Positions 7,923 through 17,204 of a stretch of 64,000 nt of DNA are shown here, piece after piece (within the stretch, counting starts at the first letter, position 1; each line of letters opens with the position of its first letter). A program made the position numbers and the translations under genes. Location: assembly GCF_900142205.1 (NCBI RefSeq), contig NZ_FRAA01000001.1:774803-838802 (forward strand). Reading direction: 5' to 3'. Below the pieces are notes generated by a model that was not told the DNA's origin, did not search any database, and worked only from the letters and a program-made list of their open reading frames with translations. The DNA is from Reichenbachiella agariperforans (GTDB lineage: Bacteria; Bacteroidota; Bacteroidia; Cytophagales; Cyclobacteriaceae).

Positions 7923-8558
7923 TTATAACGAGGCAAATTCTTTCGATTTTTCACTCTTAGAAAACTCAGAGATCAAATCCATGAACCTGTCCTGGAAGAG
8001 CCACACAAACTCTGTGAATATGTTCAATTCGGGAACGTGATACACAGTCCTCAAAATATTGGTAGAGCTATGATCTACAGATTCGGTATCGATGTGTCCG
8101 TTGGCCTCCTCGGCTTTCATAGTCGTCAGAATCGGCACATTGCCATAGACTTCCAGATTGAGATAGTTGGCCAACTGTGTCACTACAGAGCCTGCTACCA
8201 TGTTGTCAATCTCCGTCATGAACTCCAACTTCATCAACCTACTCTGAGAGTTGTTGGCTTCCATGATATCTGGAGGCAAACACTTGGTTTGAATTTTGAG
8301 AACATCTTCTTCAGAAAAAATGAGGTGACAAAACCCTTTCAAGTCTCCCACTAGCTCCGTCTTTAATAAATAAAGCTTATGGTCTTCTTTGTTCGTATAC
8401 TGATTGACACCCTTTACACTGGGTACTCCCATTTCTACGCTTTTCATCACCACCGGACTGCCTACCATCATCTCTAAGGACAACGCTCCTTTGGCAAGCC
8501 CCAGCTTCATCAGCCTTTCTGCTATACCTTTTTCATTTTCAGTCAAATCGCTAAACAT
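7923..8558 (-). CDS. CheC/CheX-like CheY-P phosphatase candidate
   Basis: The 211-residue protein contains one CheC-type signature in its second half: E116-x2-N119 followed after exactly 22 residues by P142, inside EFMTEIDNMVAGS. The residue four before E116, normally D or S, is E112. The first half (AERLMKLGLAKGALS) looks like a decayed first signature in which N is replaced by M. This suggests a CheC-fold protein with one intact pseudo-active site that could dephosphorylate CheY-P. No CheD gene is visible nearby, so a CheC-CheD pair is not evident. The assignment rests on motif spacing and on its place between cheA and cheR. Confidence 0.65.
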   Translation of the reverse strand: MFSDLTENEKGIAERLMKLGLAKGALSLEMMVGSPVVMKSVEMGVPSVKGVNQYTNKEDHKLYLLKTELVGDLKGFCHLIFSEEDVLKIQTKCLPPDIMEANNSQSRLMKLEFMTEIDNMVAGSVVTQLANYLNLEVYGNVPILTTMKAEEANGHIDTESVDHSSTNILRTVYHVPELNIFTEFVWLFQDRFMDLISEFSKSEKSKEFASL

Positions 8559-8582
8559 CCTGTTTATGGTTTTTGTAAAACA

Positions 8583-10364
8583 TTAATTCATTGTTGCATT
8601 TTGAGTCATTGTCTTGAATAACAACTCTGTAATGGCTCCCACATCTACGATTAGGCACACCTTCCCATTGCCTAATATAGTCGTACCACTCAATAATTTA
8701 ACTCTATCAAGCGGTCGAGCCAATGATTTTTCTAAAATCTCCTTTTGTTGCAACAGTTTGTCTACTACGAGTCCAACTAATTTACCCATATATGAGACAA
8801 CTATCACATCCAAAACTGCATTATCTTCCAATTGATCGAAACTGCGATGCAGCGCTCCTGTCTCAGACAGGTCGGTCAATTGTTTGGTATTGAGAAAATC
8901 CTTCAAAAATACGACTGATATCGTATCCTCCAGATAATTGGCCATCAGACCATCTCCTATTTTATGTATTTCATCTTTCGGCAGAGAGATCACTGCGTCC
9001 GTATACGTCAATGGCACGGCGTATTCATGATGATTAATCTCAAAAAGCAGTGCTCCTTTGAGTGCCATTGACGAAGGCAGAATCAAACTAATCGTCGACC
9101 CTTTGCCAACCTCTGTAGATACCGACAGCTGTCCTCCGATCGACTCAGTAGCCTTTTTGACGACATCCATCCCTACACCTCTACCAGATATTTCTGTAAT
9201 CTTCTCCGCATTAGAAAACCCAGGCTCGAAGATATACATAATGATCTCTTTCTCACTAAGCTTATCAGCTATCTCCTTGCTCACGAGCCCCTTCTCAATC
9301 GCTTTCTTTTTGATAATAGCTGCATCTATGCCATTGCCATCATCACTGACTTCTATCACGACGTTGTCCCGCTCGTAGCGTCCATTCAAAGTCACTGTGC
9401 CTGCTGCAATTTTACCTTTTGATTTTCTCTTTTCCTCCCCTTCTATCCCGTGACTCACGGCATTTCTCACGAGGTGTATCATGGCATCACTCATGATTTT
9501 AAGGATATTTCTATCGATCTCTACGTCTGCCCCTTTGATAACTAGGTCCACCTGCTTGTTTTCGATATGTGCCACGTCGCGCACGATACGGTGAAACTTA
9601 TTGAACAGAAAACCGACCTGCACCATGCGAGCATTCATCACACTGTATTGCAAATCTGACGAGATCCGCTGCAGTCCTTCAAACTCAGACGCTCGACTGC
9701 CATTCTGGCTACTAATACTGATTAGACGATCACGCTCGATGGTCAACTGCCCCACGAGATTCATGAGCTCATCCATCTTCTTGACAGGAATCTGAATTAC
9801 ATCAGTAAAAGTAATGCTAGGTTGCTCGTCAGGTTGCGCCTTACTTTCAGCATTTTCATTATCTTTATCGGATTCAGAAGAAGGAGAAGACTCCGTAGAT
9901 CCTGATTCTATAGCAGTAGAATGTTCCACTGGATCTGGAGCCTTCTTCTCTTCCTGATTATTTTCTTGAATGGGTGCTTGGGTCACGTTTTTCATGATCA
10001 CACCCAGTTTGGTCTTTATTCCCAAATAGCTCACCTTGGCTCCAGACTTTAGAGCATCGATGAGCGCTCCTAGCTTGTCATTGGCCGTAAATAAACTTTC
10101 GAACAGCTCTCTGTTCAGCGTCATATCACCGCTTTTCACCGCTCCCATGACATCTTCCATGATATGAGATAGCTTAGCGATATCATCAAAGCCCATGCCC
10201 ATGGCATTCCCTTTGATGGTATGGGTGATTCTGAAAATAGAATCTATGGCACCCTGATTGCCGTGATCTTTTTCTAAGTCAGTAAATAACTTATTAAGTT
10301 CCTCAAAGCTCTCTGTGGCTTCTTGATGAAATAAATCGCGATATTGTTGTTCCTTCGAATCCAA
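8583..10364 (-). CDS. cheA: CheA chemotaxis histidine kinase
   Basis: The 593-residue kinase has a P1 phosphotransfer domain with phosphorylatable H48 in FRITHTIKGNAMGMGF, a low-complexity acidic/serine linker at about 135-185 in place of a clear P2 domain, a P3 dimerisation region (about 190-240), a P4 ATPase domain (HLVRNAVSHGIE, DDGNGID, GRGVGMDVV) and a C-terminal P5 CheW-like domain (about 430-590). It phosphorylates CheY and CheB in response to receptor arrays. The lack of P2 makes it shorter than the enterobacterial enzyme. cheB lies 11 bases upstream. Confidence 0.96.
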   Translation of the reverse strand: MDSKEQQYRDLFHQEATESFEELNKLFTDLEKDHGNQGAIDSIFRITHTIKGNAMGMGFDDIAKLSHIMEDVMGAVKSGDMTLNRELFESLFTANDKLGALIDALKSGAKVSYLGIKTKLGVIMKNVTQAPIQENNQEEKKAPDPVEHSTAIESGSTESSPSSESDKDNENAESKAQPDEQPSITFTDVIQIPVKKMDELMNLVGQLTIERDRLISISSQNGSRASEFEGLQRISSDLQYSVMNARMVQVGFLFNKFHRIVRDVAHIENKQVDLVIKGADVEIDRNILKIMSDAMIHLVRNAVSHGIEGEEKRKSKGKIAAGTVTLNGRYERDNVVIEVSDDGNGIDAAIIKKKAIEKGLVSKEIADKLSEKEIIMYIFEPGFSNAEKITEISGRGVGMDVVKKATESIGGQLSVSTEVGKGSTISLILPSSMALKGALLFEINHHEYAVPLTYTDAVISLPKDEIHKIGDGLMANYLEDTISVVFLKDFLNTKQLTDLSETGALHRSFDQLEDNAVLDVIVVSYMGKLVGLVVDKLLQQKEILEKSLARPLDRVKLLSGTTILGNGKVCLIVDVGAITELLFKTMTQNATMN

Positions 10365-10375
10365 GTTTCTTCTGT

Positions 10376-11416
10376 TTATAAGCTATTCACTAAAAAACCT
10401 CCTATTTCCTTGATGTCAACCGATCGATCGACAACCTTTTGCTCTACAGCCGCCTTAGGCATTCCGTAGATCACGCATGACTTTTCGCTCTGAGCTATGG
10501 TAAACCCACCGTACTTTTTGATTTCCTTCATCCCTAGCATCCCATCTTTCCCCATCCCAGTCAAGATCACTCCGATACTTTTGTCTTTATAGGCTTCAGC
10601 TACCGACAGCATCAGGGCATTGATAGAGGGGTTATTATACTCTGGGAAGACCTTGTCGGTAAAATCAATCACTACACCTCCTCCGCGTTTTTTAGTCACT
10701 ATCATATTAGACTCTCCTGGTGCCACGATGATCGTTCCTGCTTTTGGGCGCATATTGGCCTGTCCTACTTCTATCTTGAGAGGTGACATCCCATTGAGTC
10801 GCTTGACAAACGAGGGTATAAAATTAGGCGGCATGTGCTGACAAATCAACACGGGGACATTAAGGTTGCCCGGCAAGGAGTTGATCACCTTCTCAATGGC
10901 ACTAGGCCCTCCTGTCGAAGCGCCAATGACGATCACATCATACTTCCGCTTATCACTAAATGTATGCTCATAGGTATTAACCTTGGCATGTGGATTAGGA
11001 ATAGCACCCGCATTGGCTCGCTTGGCACTTTTTATCTTTTGTAGCAGTTCTACTTCTATATTTCGAAGTTTAGAATTCCCTTTTTGTGGCTTGTTTAGGT
11101 AGTCTACTGCTCCTAAATCCAAGGCATCAAATATGGGTTGCAAATTGGTATTACCTATCGAGCTCAGGATAATGATGGGCAGAGGAGATTCTTCCATGAT
11201 GCGTTTGACCGCATATAGGCCATCATACTCTCCCATATTCATATCTAGCAATAAGACATCAGGTTTTAACTCTGCAACCTTAAGCGCAGCATCTTTGCCA
11301 TCTACGGCAGTTCCTACTACCTCGACGCTACCACTTTCGCTCAATATGTCAGAGATTAAAAGTCTCATAAATCCTGAATCATCCGCTACTACTACTCGAA
11401 TCTTATTCAATGTCAT
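10376..11416 (-). CDS. cheB: CheB protein-glutamate methylesterase response regulator
   Basis: The 346-residue protein has an N-terminal receiver domain (VVADDSGFMR, DMNMGEYDG, KPQKG) and a C-terminal methylesterase domain with the catalytic triad segments GASTGGPSAI (Ser), CQHMPPNF (His) and ILTGMGKDGMLG (Asp). It removes methyl groups from MCPs or deamidates them after phosphorylation by CheA. It lies five bases after the tailed cheW gene. Confidence 0.96.
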   Translation of the reverse strand: MTLNKIRVVVADDSGFMRLLISDILSESGSVEVVGTAVDGKDAALKVAELKPDVLLLDMNMGEYDGLYAVKRIMEESPLPIIILSSIGNTNLQPIFDALDLGAVDYLNKPQKGNSKLRNIEVELLQKIKSAKRANAGAIPNPHAKVNTYEHTFSDKRKYDVIVIGASTGGPSAIEKVINSLPGNLNVPVLICQHMPPNFIPSFVKRLNGMSPLKIEVGQANMRPKAGTIIVAPGESNMIVTKKRGGGVVIDFTDKVFPEYNNPSINALMLSVAEAYKDKSIGVILTGMGKDGMLGMKEIKKYGGFTIAQSEKSCVIYGMPKAAVEQKVVDRSVDIKEIGGFLVNSL

Positions 11417-11421
11417 TCGGT

Positions 11422-12429
11422 TTAGGCTTGCCCAACTAAAGATTGGGAAATAATACTTACTTCGTCTTCTTGAACGAGCTCTGCTATATCTATAAAAATG
11501 ATCATATCCTCGCTGGTATTAATGATCCCCTTGATATAGGTCTCATCTAATGAGGTATTTCGCAACAGTCCAGACGAACTGACAATATCATCACCAGACA
11601 CTTTGACTGACAGAGGTACTTCATCTACCAAAATCCCTGCTTTAAAGTCTTTATTTTGAATCACTAATATGAATTCTTTCAGTTCTTCAGAGGTCTCTAT
11701 CCCGAACTTTAGTCCAAGGTCTAAGACCACCATCACTGTACCACGGACATTGCTAATCCCTTTGATAAAATTAGGAGCATGTGGAATTTTAGAAACCTTA
11801 GGCGTATGGACAACCTCTTTGATTCTATCGATTTCAATGGCATACTTTTCCCCACCCATCTTGAACACGATCAATTGGACACTCTTGCCTGCATAGCTCT
11901 TGATCTCCTGATCAAATTTGGCTTTCAGTCTCTTCTTTGCTTGATACTCCTCTTCAGTCAGATACTTAACTGTCCCGATTTTCTGACGAAGTAAATCTAT
12001 CCCTTGTGCCTGTGGAGGTTTTGCTAAACGCTGCTCTCTCTCTATAGAAACGACACCCGGAACTATGTCTACTGGTGATTCCTGCTTTTCGTCAACCACT
12101 GTTGGAGCTACAGACTGAGTCTCTTTTTTTGTCTCAGTTTGAGGAACTTCAGGTTGTTTGACCGGCTTTTTCACATCTTTTTTGACGGAGCTTACTTTTT
12201 TAGCCGACACCTTTTCTTTGGCAGACTCAGTCTTTTTAACAGGAGTCTTGACAGCCTTGGGTGTAGTTTTAGCCTTTATCTTTTCATTTACTTTTGATTT
12301 AGAAGCTGCCTTTTTCGCTTTAGCCTTTGGCTTAGCTGCGGACTTAACTGTCGGTTTAGCCACAGTTTCTTCTCCCTTCTTCTCAGAAGGAATCAATGTA
12401 TCTTTCTTTAAGTTCTTCCCTAGTGGCAT
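11422..12429 (-). CDS. CheW-domain protein with long Lys/Ala-rich N-terminal tail
   Basis: The 335-residue protein has a normal CheW-like domain only in its C-terminal half (about 175-325, with IDRIKEVVHTP, KGISNVRGTVMVVLDL and ILVDEVP). The first 150 residues are a low-complexity, basic Lys/Ala/Pro/Thr-rich segment reminiscent of histone-H1-like tails and predicted to be disordered. The parA gene lies five bases upstream. Known ParP proteins of vibrios combine a CheW-like array-integration domain with an N-terminal region that contacts the ParA-type ATPase ParC. This protein may play the same part, or its basic tail may touch nucleoid DNA. That function is inference. Confidence 0.85.
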   Translation of the reverse strand: MPLGKNLKKDTLIPSEKKGEETVAKPTVKSAAKPKAKAKKAASKSKVNEKIKAKTTPKAVKTPVKKTESAKEKVSAKKVSSVKKDVKKPVKQPEVPQTETKKETQSVAPTVVDEKQESPVDIVPGVVSIEREQRLAKPPQAQGIDLLRQKIGTVKYLTEEEYQAKKRLKAKFDQEIKSYAGKSVQLIVFKMGGEKYAIEIDRIKEVVHTPKVSKIPHAPNFIKGISNVRGTVMVVLDLGLKFGIETSEELKEFILVIQNKDFKAGILVDEVPLSVKVSGDDIVSSSGLLRNTSLDETYIKGIINTSEDMIIFIDIAELVQEDEVSIISQSLVGQA

Positions 12430-12434
12430 GGCTG

Positions 12435-13184
12435 CTAGTTCTTGGTTAATTTTAAGATTTCTTTAGCAAACTGACGATAGTCCTCAGCTCCATTGGAGTT
12501 AGGCGAATAGCTCAACACACTCTCACCAAATGATGGTGCTTCGCTTACTCTAACATTACTTCTGATTTTACTCTCAAAGAGATTCAAATCATAATTTTCT
12601 TCAATATAATCGTAAATCTCTCTACTAAGATTTCTCCGTCCATCTACCATCACGGGTAATAAACCGAGTATCTCCAACTTGTCGTTAAGTACCTCCTTGA
12701 TCCGAGCAACACTGCTAACAATCTGATCGAGTCCCTGAAGGCTTAATACCTCCATCTGTAGGGGTACAATCACCCTTTCGGTAGCCGTTAGTGCATTGAC
12801 TGTCAGTAATGACAAAGACGGTGGGCAATCTATCACTATATAGTCATAGTCTGCTTCTACCTCTTCTAGTGCCTTTTTCAAAACAGATTCTCGCTGCTCG
12901 ATACTGGCTATATTGATCTCAACATCTGCCAAACTCATATCTGAGGGCGCAACAGACAGCCCTTCACGCTCCTGCAATATATCTGCTATTTTAGCTTCCT
13001 GCATCATCACATCAGCCATCGTCAATTCAGGAGCAGTCACTCCTAACCAATAACTCAAATTCCCTTGGGGGTCTAGGTCAATCAATAGCACTTTTTTCTT
13101 CGTCTGTGCCAGTGCACATCCCAAGTTCACTGAAGTAGTGGTCTTGCCTGTTCCTCCTTTTTGATTGATGACTGTAATTATCAT
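12435..13184 (-). CDS. ParA-family ATPase of the chemosensory operon
   Basis: The 249-residue ATPase has a deviant Walker A (NQKGGTGKTTTSVN) at residues 7-20, Walker A' (LLIDLDPQGNLS) and Walker B (IVIDCPPSLS). There is no N-terminal HTH, so it belongs to the short orphan ParA group. No parB gene or parS-like site is visible next to it. It is encoded between an MCP and the tailed CheW, which is the context of ParC/PpfA-like ATPases that position chemosensory arrays and share them between daughter cells. A chromosome partition role is less likely here. Confidence 0.9.
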   Translation of the reverse strand: MIITVINQKGGTGKTTTSVNLGCALAQTKKKVLLIDLDPQGNLSYWLGVTAPELTMADVMMQEAKIADILQEREGLSVAPSDMSLADVEINIASIEQRESVLKKALEEVEADYDYIVIDCPPSLSLLTVNALTATERVIVPLQMEVLSLQGLDQIVSSVARIKEVLNDKLEILGLLPVMVDGRRNLSREIYDYIEENYDLNLFESKIRSNVRVSEAPSFGESVLSYSPNSNGAEDYRQFAKEILKLTKN

Positions 13185-13193
13185 GGTTAGCCG

Positions 13194-16100
13194 TTAATAC
13201 TTACTCAATTTATTTTTCATCCCTTCTGTGATCTCACGAGAAATCCCCATTGTACCTATCACCTTCCCGTCAACATCCATTAGCGGCACTTTGGTATTTG
13301 TCACATAGATTATTTCGCCACTTGGCAAACGGTTCTCACTGATGTCATTTTCTACTCCCTTACCTGATTTTATGATCTTTTGCTCATGCTCAAACCATGC
13401 CTGAGCTAAATCCTTATCATAATAATCAAAATCAGATTTACCTATGACCTCATCCTTATCATTCAGCCCGACTAATTTGGCGACAGTCTTACTCGCACGA
13501 ATAAATTTACTATTCAAATCCTTGAAATAAATCGCATCAGGCATATACTCTAGTAGCGAATCCAGCAACGATTTCTCCTTTTGATAAGCCGCTTCCTTCT
13601 CTTTTAACTCTTGTGCTTGTTTATCAAACTTAATCTCTGAAGCTTTCAACTCCGTGACATCCCTAGTAATACCAAACGTCCCAACAATATTACCATCCAG
13701 ATCTATCAAAGGCATCTTGGTGGTAGAGCCATAAGAGACTTTACCGTCATGCATATCTTCTTTTTGGATTTGATTGAGCAATGGTTGACCTGTTTGAATG
13801 ATTTTTTGTTCATCATCATAGGCTTGTTTAGCATGCTCTCCAAAGTAATCAAAATCACTCTTGCCTACTAACCCCTTCGGGTCATCTAACCCAAACTGCT
13901 TAGCATGAGACACACTATTTCTGATAAACTTGCTATCAAGATCCTTGAAATAAATGGTGTCAGGCATATAATTCAGTAAAGCATCAAGGAGATACTTCTC
14001 TTTTTCATAGGCCTCTTTCATCTTAAAGATTGCCGTATTTTCAGTGGCTGTACCAGACAACTTCACCATACTGATGCCATCTTTTAGCTTCTCTGCAATC
14101 TCTGATAGTTTCAGAGACTTCTCATTGTAAGTCTCCATACCTGATGACAGCTCGGTCGCTGAACTTGCCACCTCCTCTGTACCCGCAGCAGTTTGCTCTG
14201 CAATCACAACGACACCTTCTATTATCGAGACTACATTGTTTATCCCTTCAGTCTGACTCTTAGCTGAGTTCAATATTTCTTCAGAATAGCTCAAGGTAGA
14301 GTTTGAGGAATCCAATATCTCGGTAAACACACTCGCTGCTTCTTTAGAGGTTTCTTCCCCACTCTGAACACTACTAATCATCACCTCGATTACTTTGGTC
14401 GCCTCTAGTGTATCCGCCTGAACATCGGTAACTAGTTTTTCAATCTCCTGTGCTGATTTCCTTGAACCTTCGGCTAGTTTCCTAATCTCTTCTGCAACCA
14501 CAGCAAAACCTCTACCTGCATCTCCAGCCTGAGCTGCCTCAATCGCTGCATTCAAGGCCAAAAGATTGGTCTGAGATGCGATATCAGTTATCACACCCAA
14601 CACTCTTGCGATTTCCTTAGATCGGTCAGCCAGCACCTTGATCGAATCATTGGTCTGACTAGAAAAAGCTGAGATATCTCCCATGTTGTACATCACACGG
14701 TTGACCATTTCCTTACCTTTTTCGCTGCTGATTAATCCCGCTTTAGCTGCTTCATTAATCGTTTCAGCTTTTTGCCCCATCTCATTCGATGATGTCAAAA
14801 TTGCCTCAATCAGATTAGATGACTCATCTACCTTGGACACTTGAGTCTGTGCTCCGTGGCTCATTTGCGATATCGCTGAAGCGATCTCTCGCGTATTGGT
14901 ACTCATCTCCTCACTAGACCCCCTCATTTCCGCTGATGACTCTTCTACAAAAATGGCACTCTGTGCAATCTGATGCATCAATCCATCTAGATTCTCCATG
15001 GCCAAGTTCATGTTATCAGCCATTTTTTTGATATCTCCTTTTGCAGCATCTGAATAGCGCAAGGTTAAATCTCCTGCGGCCATCGCTCCCAAAAGACGGT
15101 TAAATCTCATGAGTGGTTTGTAGAATGACTCTATCAGATTATTGACTCTTTCGCCAAGTCCTGACCAAGCACCTACTTTAGTTTCAGTATTGATTCTAGC
15201 AGACAGATTCCCCTCTTCGCCTGCTTCATAAATAACTGTATTAATATCTTCCAAAGCTTCACGAAGATTGCCACGCATCATCAATAAAGCATGCCCCAGT
15301 TCATCTTTTTCACCAGAGGGCGTATACTCTCTATCCAAGTCTCCCTGTCCGATCGCCTTGGCAAAATCGGTCTTATCTCTCAGGTCATATATTAGCTTAT
15401 TCATGAGAGACTGCATCTGACTCAGTTCATTATTTTTCTCATCGATCTCTAAGTCACTACTATCCAACTGCCCCACAGATAAATTTTGTAAGACACGGTG
15501 GGTTCGTTCTATCGCTACTGTGATCTGATTCGAATAATTATAAACAATGTAAGTCAGCAGAATCATCCCCAATATCCCGACGATAATTGTGTTTCTGAGC
15601 GTAGATACAAATGATGCGGTAATCGCAGTATAGGGCACTACTGTCACAACAAACCACGGCTCTTCAGATCTGCCTATATTTAGTGCTGACAGTGCTACGT
15701 ATATTTTATCTCCCAACACCTCATCATATACCGTAAATGAGGCAAAGTCTGAGTCTTGAATTAGATCTGACATGCGAAAATCTAATGATTGATTAATAGG
15801 GAGATCGTCAATATTAGTATTGATCAATGAATCCTGAGGGTACGACACCAATGTACCATCATAAGCTGCCAAAAAGGTATATCCTCCTTCAAAACCATTC
15901 AATTGAGACATTTCCTTAAATTCATTCAAAGACATGTCAGAGCCTATCATCCCCATGTAGTTACCCATATCATCAACAATAGGTACAATAGGAGAAGTAC
16001 CCAATATCAAATCATTAGAGTTTACATCATAGGAGTCATAAGTATACGGGGGTGATATGGTCTCCTTCTTTTTGATTTTGGTATCGAGGTACAAACTCCC

Positions 16101-16556
16101 CTGATCATCACCGTCCAGATTCAACATAGTGATCGTGGTATTTCTCTGACCATTTTCCAAATAACATGTGGTACGCTCTCTACCATAAGGTTTTGTCCAA
16201 GTGGTATCTATGGCTGTTAATTCCCAGCTTAGCCAAGTCGACTCATAGAGTGGGTATTCTTCCAATACACTAAACATCAAGTCCTCTTGAAGTACTTTTC
16301 GTTCGTCAGCAGGTCGAGTAGCATAAGACTCAATGATAACTGCCATCGCTCTAATAGAAGACATCACATCATTTAGCTGAGCCTTGATCTCGTTGGATTT
16401 CTCCTTGGCCACTGAGTTAAGAAGCTGTTCAGCATCATGAATAGACTTCTCTCTCATGTTGTACCCTACGTATGTCAAGGTCACTGCATAAATCCCTATC
16501 GCAACACCGAGTACGAGGAATATTAGTTTCCCCCGAATGTTCATGTCTTTTAACAT
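13194..16556 (-). CDS. methyl-accepting chemotaxis protein with two C-terminal PAS domains
   Basis: The 1120-residue receptor has TM1 (about 10-30), a large periplasmic dCache-like sensor (about 35-310), TM2 (about 320-342), several HAMP-like segments (about 345-550) and a cytoplasmic signalling hairpin whose tip ([20 protein letters not shown]) lies near 655-675. Unusually, two related PAS domains follow the signalling region at about 850-975 and 985-1110, each with YMPD[TA]IYFKDL and ending in a GT[FM]GI[TS]R segment. Most MCPs carry sensory domains before the hairpin. The gene lies next to cheW on one side and parA on the other, so it is probably the dedicated receptor of this pathway. Confidence 0.93.
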   Translation of the reverse strand: MLKDMNIRGKLIFLVLGVAIGIYAVTLTYVGYNMREKSIHDAEQLLNSVAKEKSNEIKAQLNDVMSSIRAMAVIIESYATRPADERKVLQEDLMFSVLEEYPLYESTWLSWELTAIDTTWTKPYGRERTTCYLENGQRNTTITMLNLDGDDQGSLYLDTKIKKKETISPPYTYDSYDVNSNDLILGTSPIVPIVDDMGNYMGMIGSDMSLNEFKEMSQLNGFEGGYTFLAAYDGTLVSYPQDSLINTNIDDLPINQSLDFRMSDLIQDSDFASFTVYDEVLGDKIYVALSALNIGRSEEPWFVVTVVPYTAITASFVSTLRNTIIVGILGMILLTYIVYNYSNQITVAIERTHRVLQNLSVGQLDSSDLEIDEKNNELSQMQSLMNKLIYDLRDKTDFAKAIGQGDLDREYTPSGEKDELGHALLMMRGNLREALEDINTVIYEAGEEGNLSARINTETKVGAWSGLGERVNNLIESFYKPLMRFNRLLGAMAAGDLTLRYSDAAKGDIKKMADNMNLAMENLDGLMHQIAQSAIFVEESSAEMRGSSEEMSTNTREIASAISQMSHGAQTQVSKVDESSNLIEAILTSSNEMGQKAETINEAAKAGLISSEKGKEMVNRVMYNMGDISAFSSQTNDSIKVLADRSKEIARVLGVITDIASQTNLLALNAAIEAAQAGDAGRGFAVVAEEIRKLAEGSRKSAQEIEKLVTDVQADTLEATKVIEVMISSVQSGEETSKEAASVFTEILDSSNSTLSYSEEILNSAKSQTEGINNVVSIIEGVVVIAEQTAAGTEEVASSATELSSGMETYNEKSLKLSEIAEKLKDGISMVKLSGTATENTAIFKMKEAYEKEKYLLDALLNYMPDTIYFKDLDSKFIRNSVSHAKQFGLDDPKGLVGKSDFDYFGEHAKQAYDDEQKIIQTGQPLLNQIQKEDMHDGKVSYGSTTKMPLIDLDGNIVGTFGITRDVTELKASEIKFDKQAQELKEKEAAYQKEKSLLDSLLEYMPDAIYFKDLNSKFIRASKTVAKLVGLNDKDEVIGKSDFDYYDKDLAQAWFEHEQKIIKSGKGVENDISENRLPSGEIIYVTNTKVPLMDVDGKVIGTMGISREITEGMKNKLSKY

Positions 16557-16564
16557 ATAATCTA

Positions 16565-17158
16565 TTATTTCTCTCCTAAATCTTCATTTTTCATTATGTC
16601 AAGCATATCAATCCAAACCACAATTTTTTGATTGCGTCTTATGATACCTTTAACATAATTCAATCCAAGTGTCGACTGATTGATGATATTGGTGGCCTGC
16701 GTAATTTCACTCTCCTTTACCATCATAGTATTAGGTACAGCCTGCACACTAATCGCAAATTTCAAATCCTCGCTCTTCATGACCAGTACAAACTTTCCTT
16801 CCGTCCTTTCATGCTTCAGCCCGAATCGGAGGGCCAAATCAATGATTGCCAGAACATTCCCTCTTACATTCGCTACCCCCTTGACAAAATCAGGTACCTG
16901 AGGCACGGGTGCTATCGTAGGGCATGGCACGACCTCCTTGATTTGATCAATCGAAACCGCGTACTCTTCATCTCCCACGCTAAAGGCAACCAACATATAA
17001 GTCTCCTCATGTTCGGTAATATCTCGCCCCTGACCATCATCATTCATCTCTTTCACAGCCTGAGCAGTGTCATTGATCAATTTTAGCCTTTCGTCATCCG
17101 ACAGTGCTCGTTTTGCAGACACTTGACTCTCACTTTGGGTAGCTATTTCGTTGCTCAT
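16565..17158 (-). CDS. cheW: CheW-type coupling protein
   Basis: The 197-residue protein has a CheW domain at about residues 45-190 ([28 protein letters not shown]). It couples the MCP, whose gene lies eight bases downstream, to CheA. Unlike the other CheW-domain protein of the operon it has only a short N-terminal extension, so it is the more conventional coupling protein. Confidence 0.93.
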   Translation of the reverse strand: MSNEIATQSESQVSAKRALSDDERLKLINDTAQAVKEMNDDGQGRDITEHEETYMLVAFSVGDEEYAVSIDQIKEVVPCPTIAPVPQVPDFVKGVANVRGNVLAIIDLALRFGLKHERTEGKFVLVMKSEDLKFAISVQAVPNTMMVKESEITQATNIINQSTLGLNYVKGIIRRNQKIVVWIDMLDIMKNEDLGEK

Positions 17159-17204
17159 TTTGTCAGATTGATATTAATACTTCTTGATTTAAATTCCTTG
17201 CTGC

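Noticed and set aside
12435-13184. Chromosome or plasmid partition locus
   Set aside because: There is no parB gene and no parS-like repeat, and the gene is embedded among che genes.
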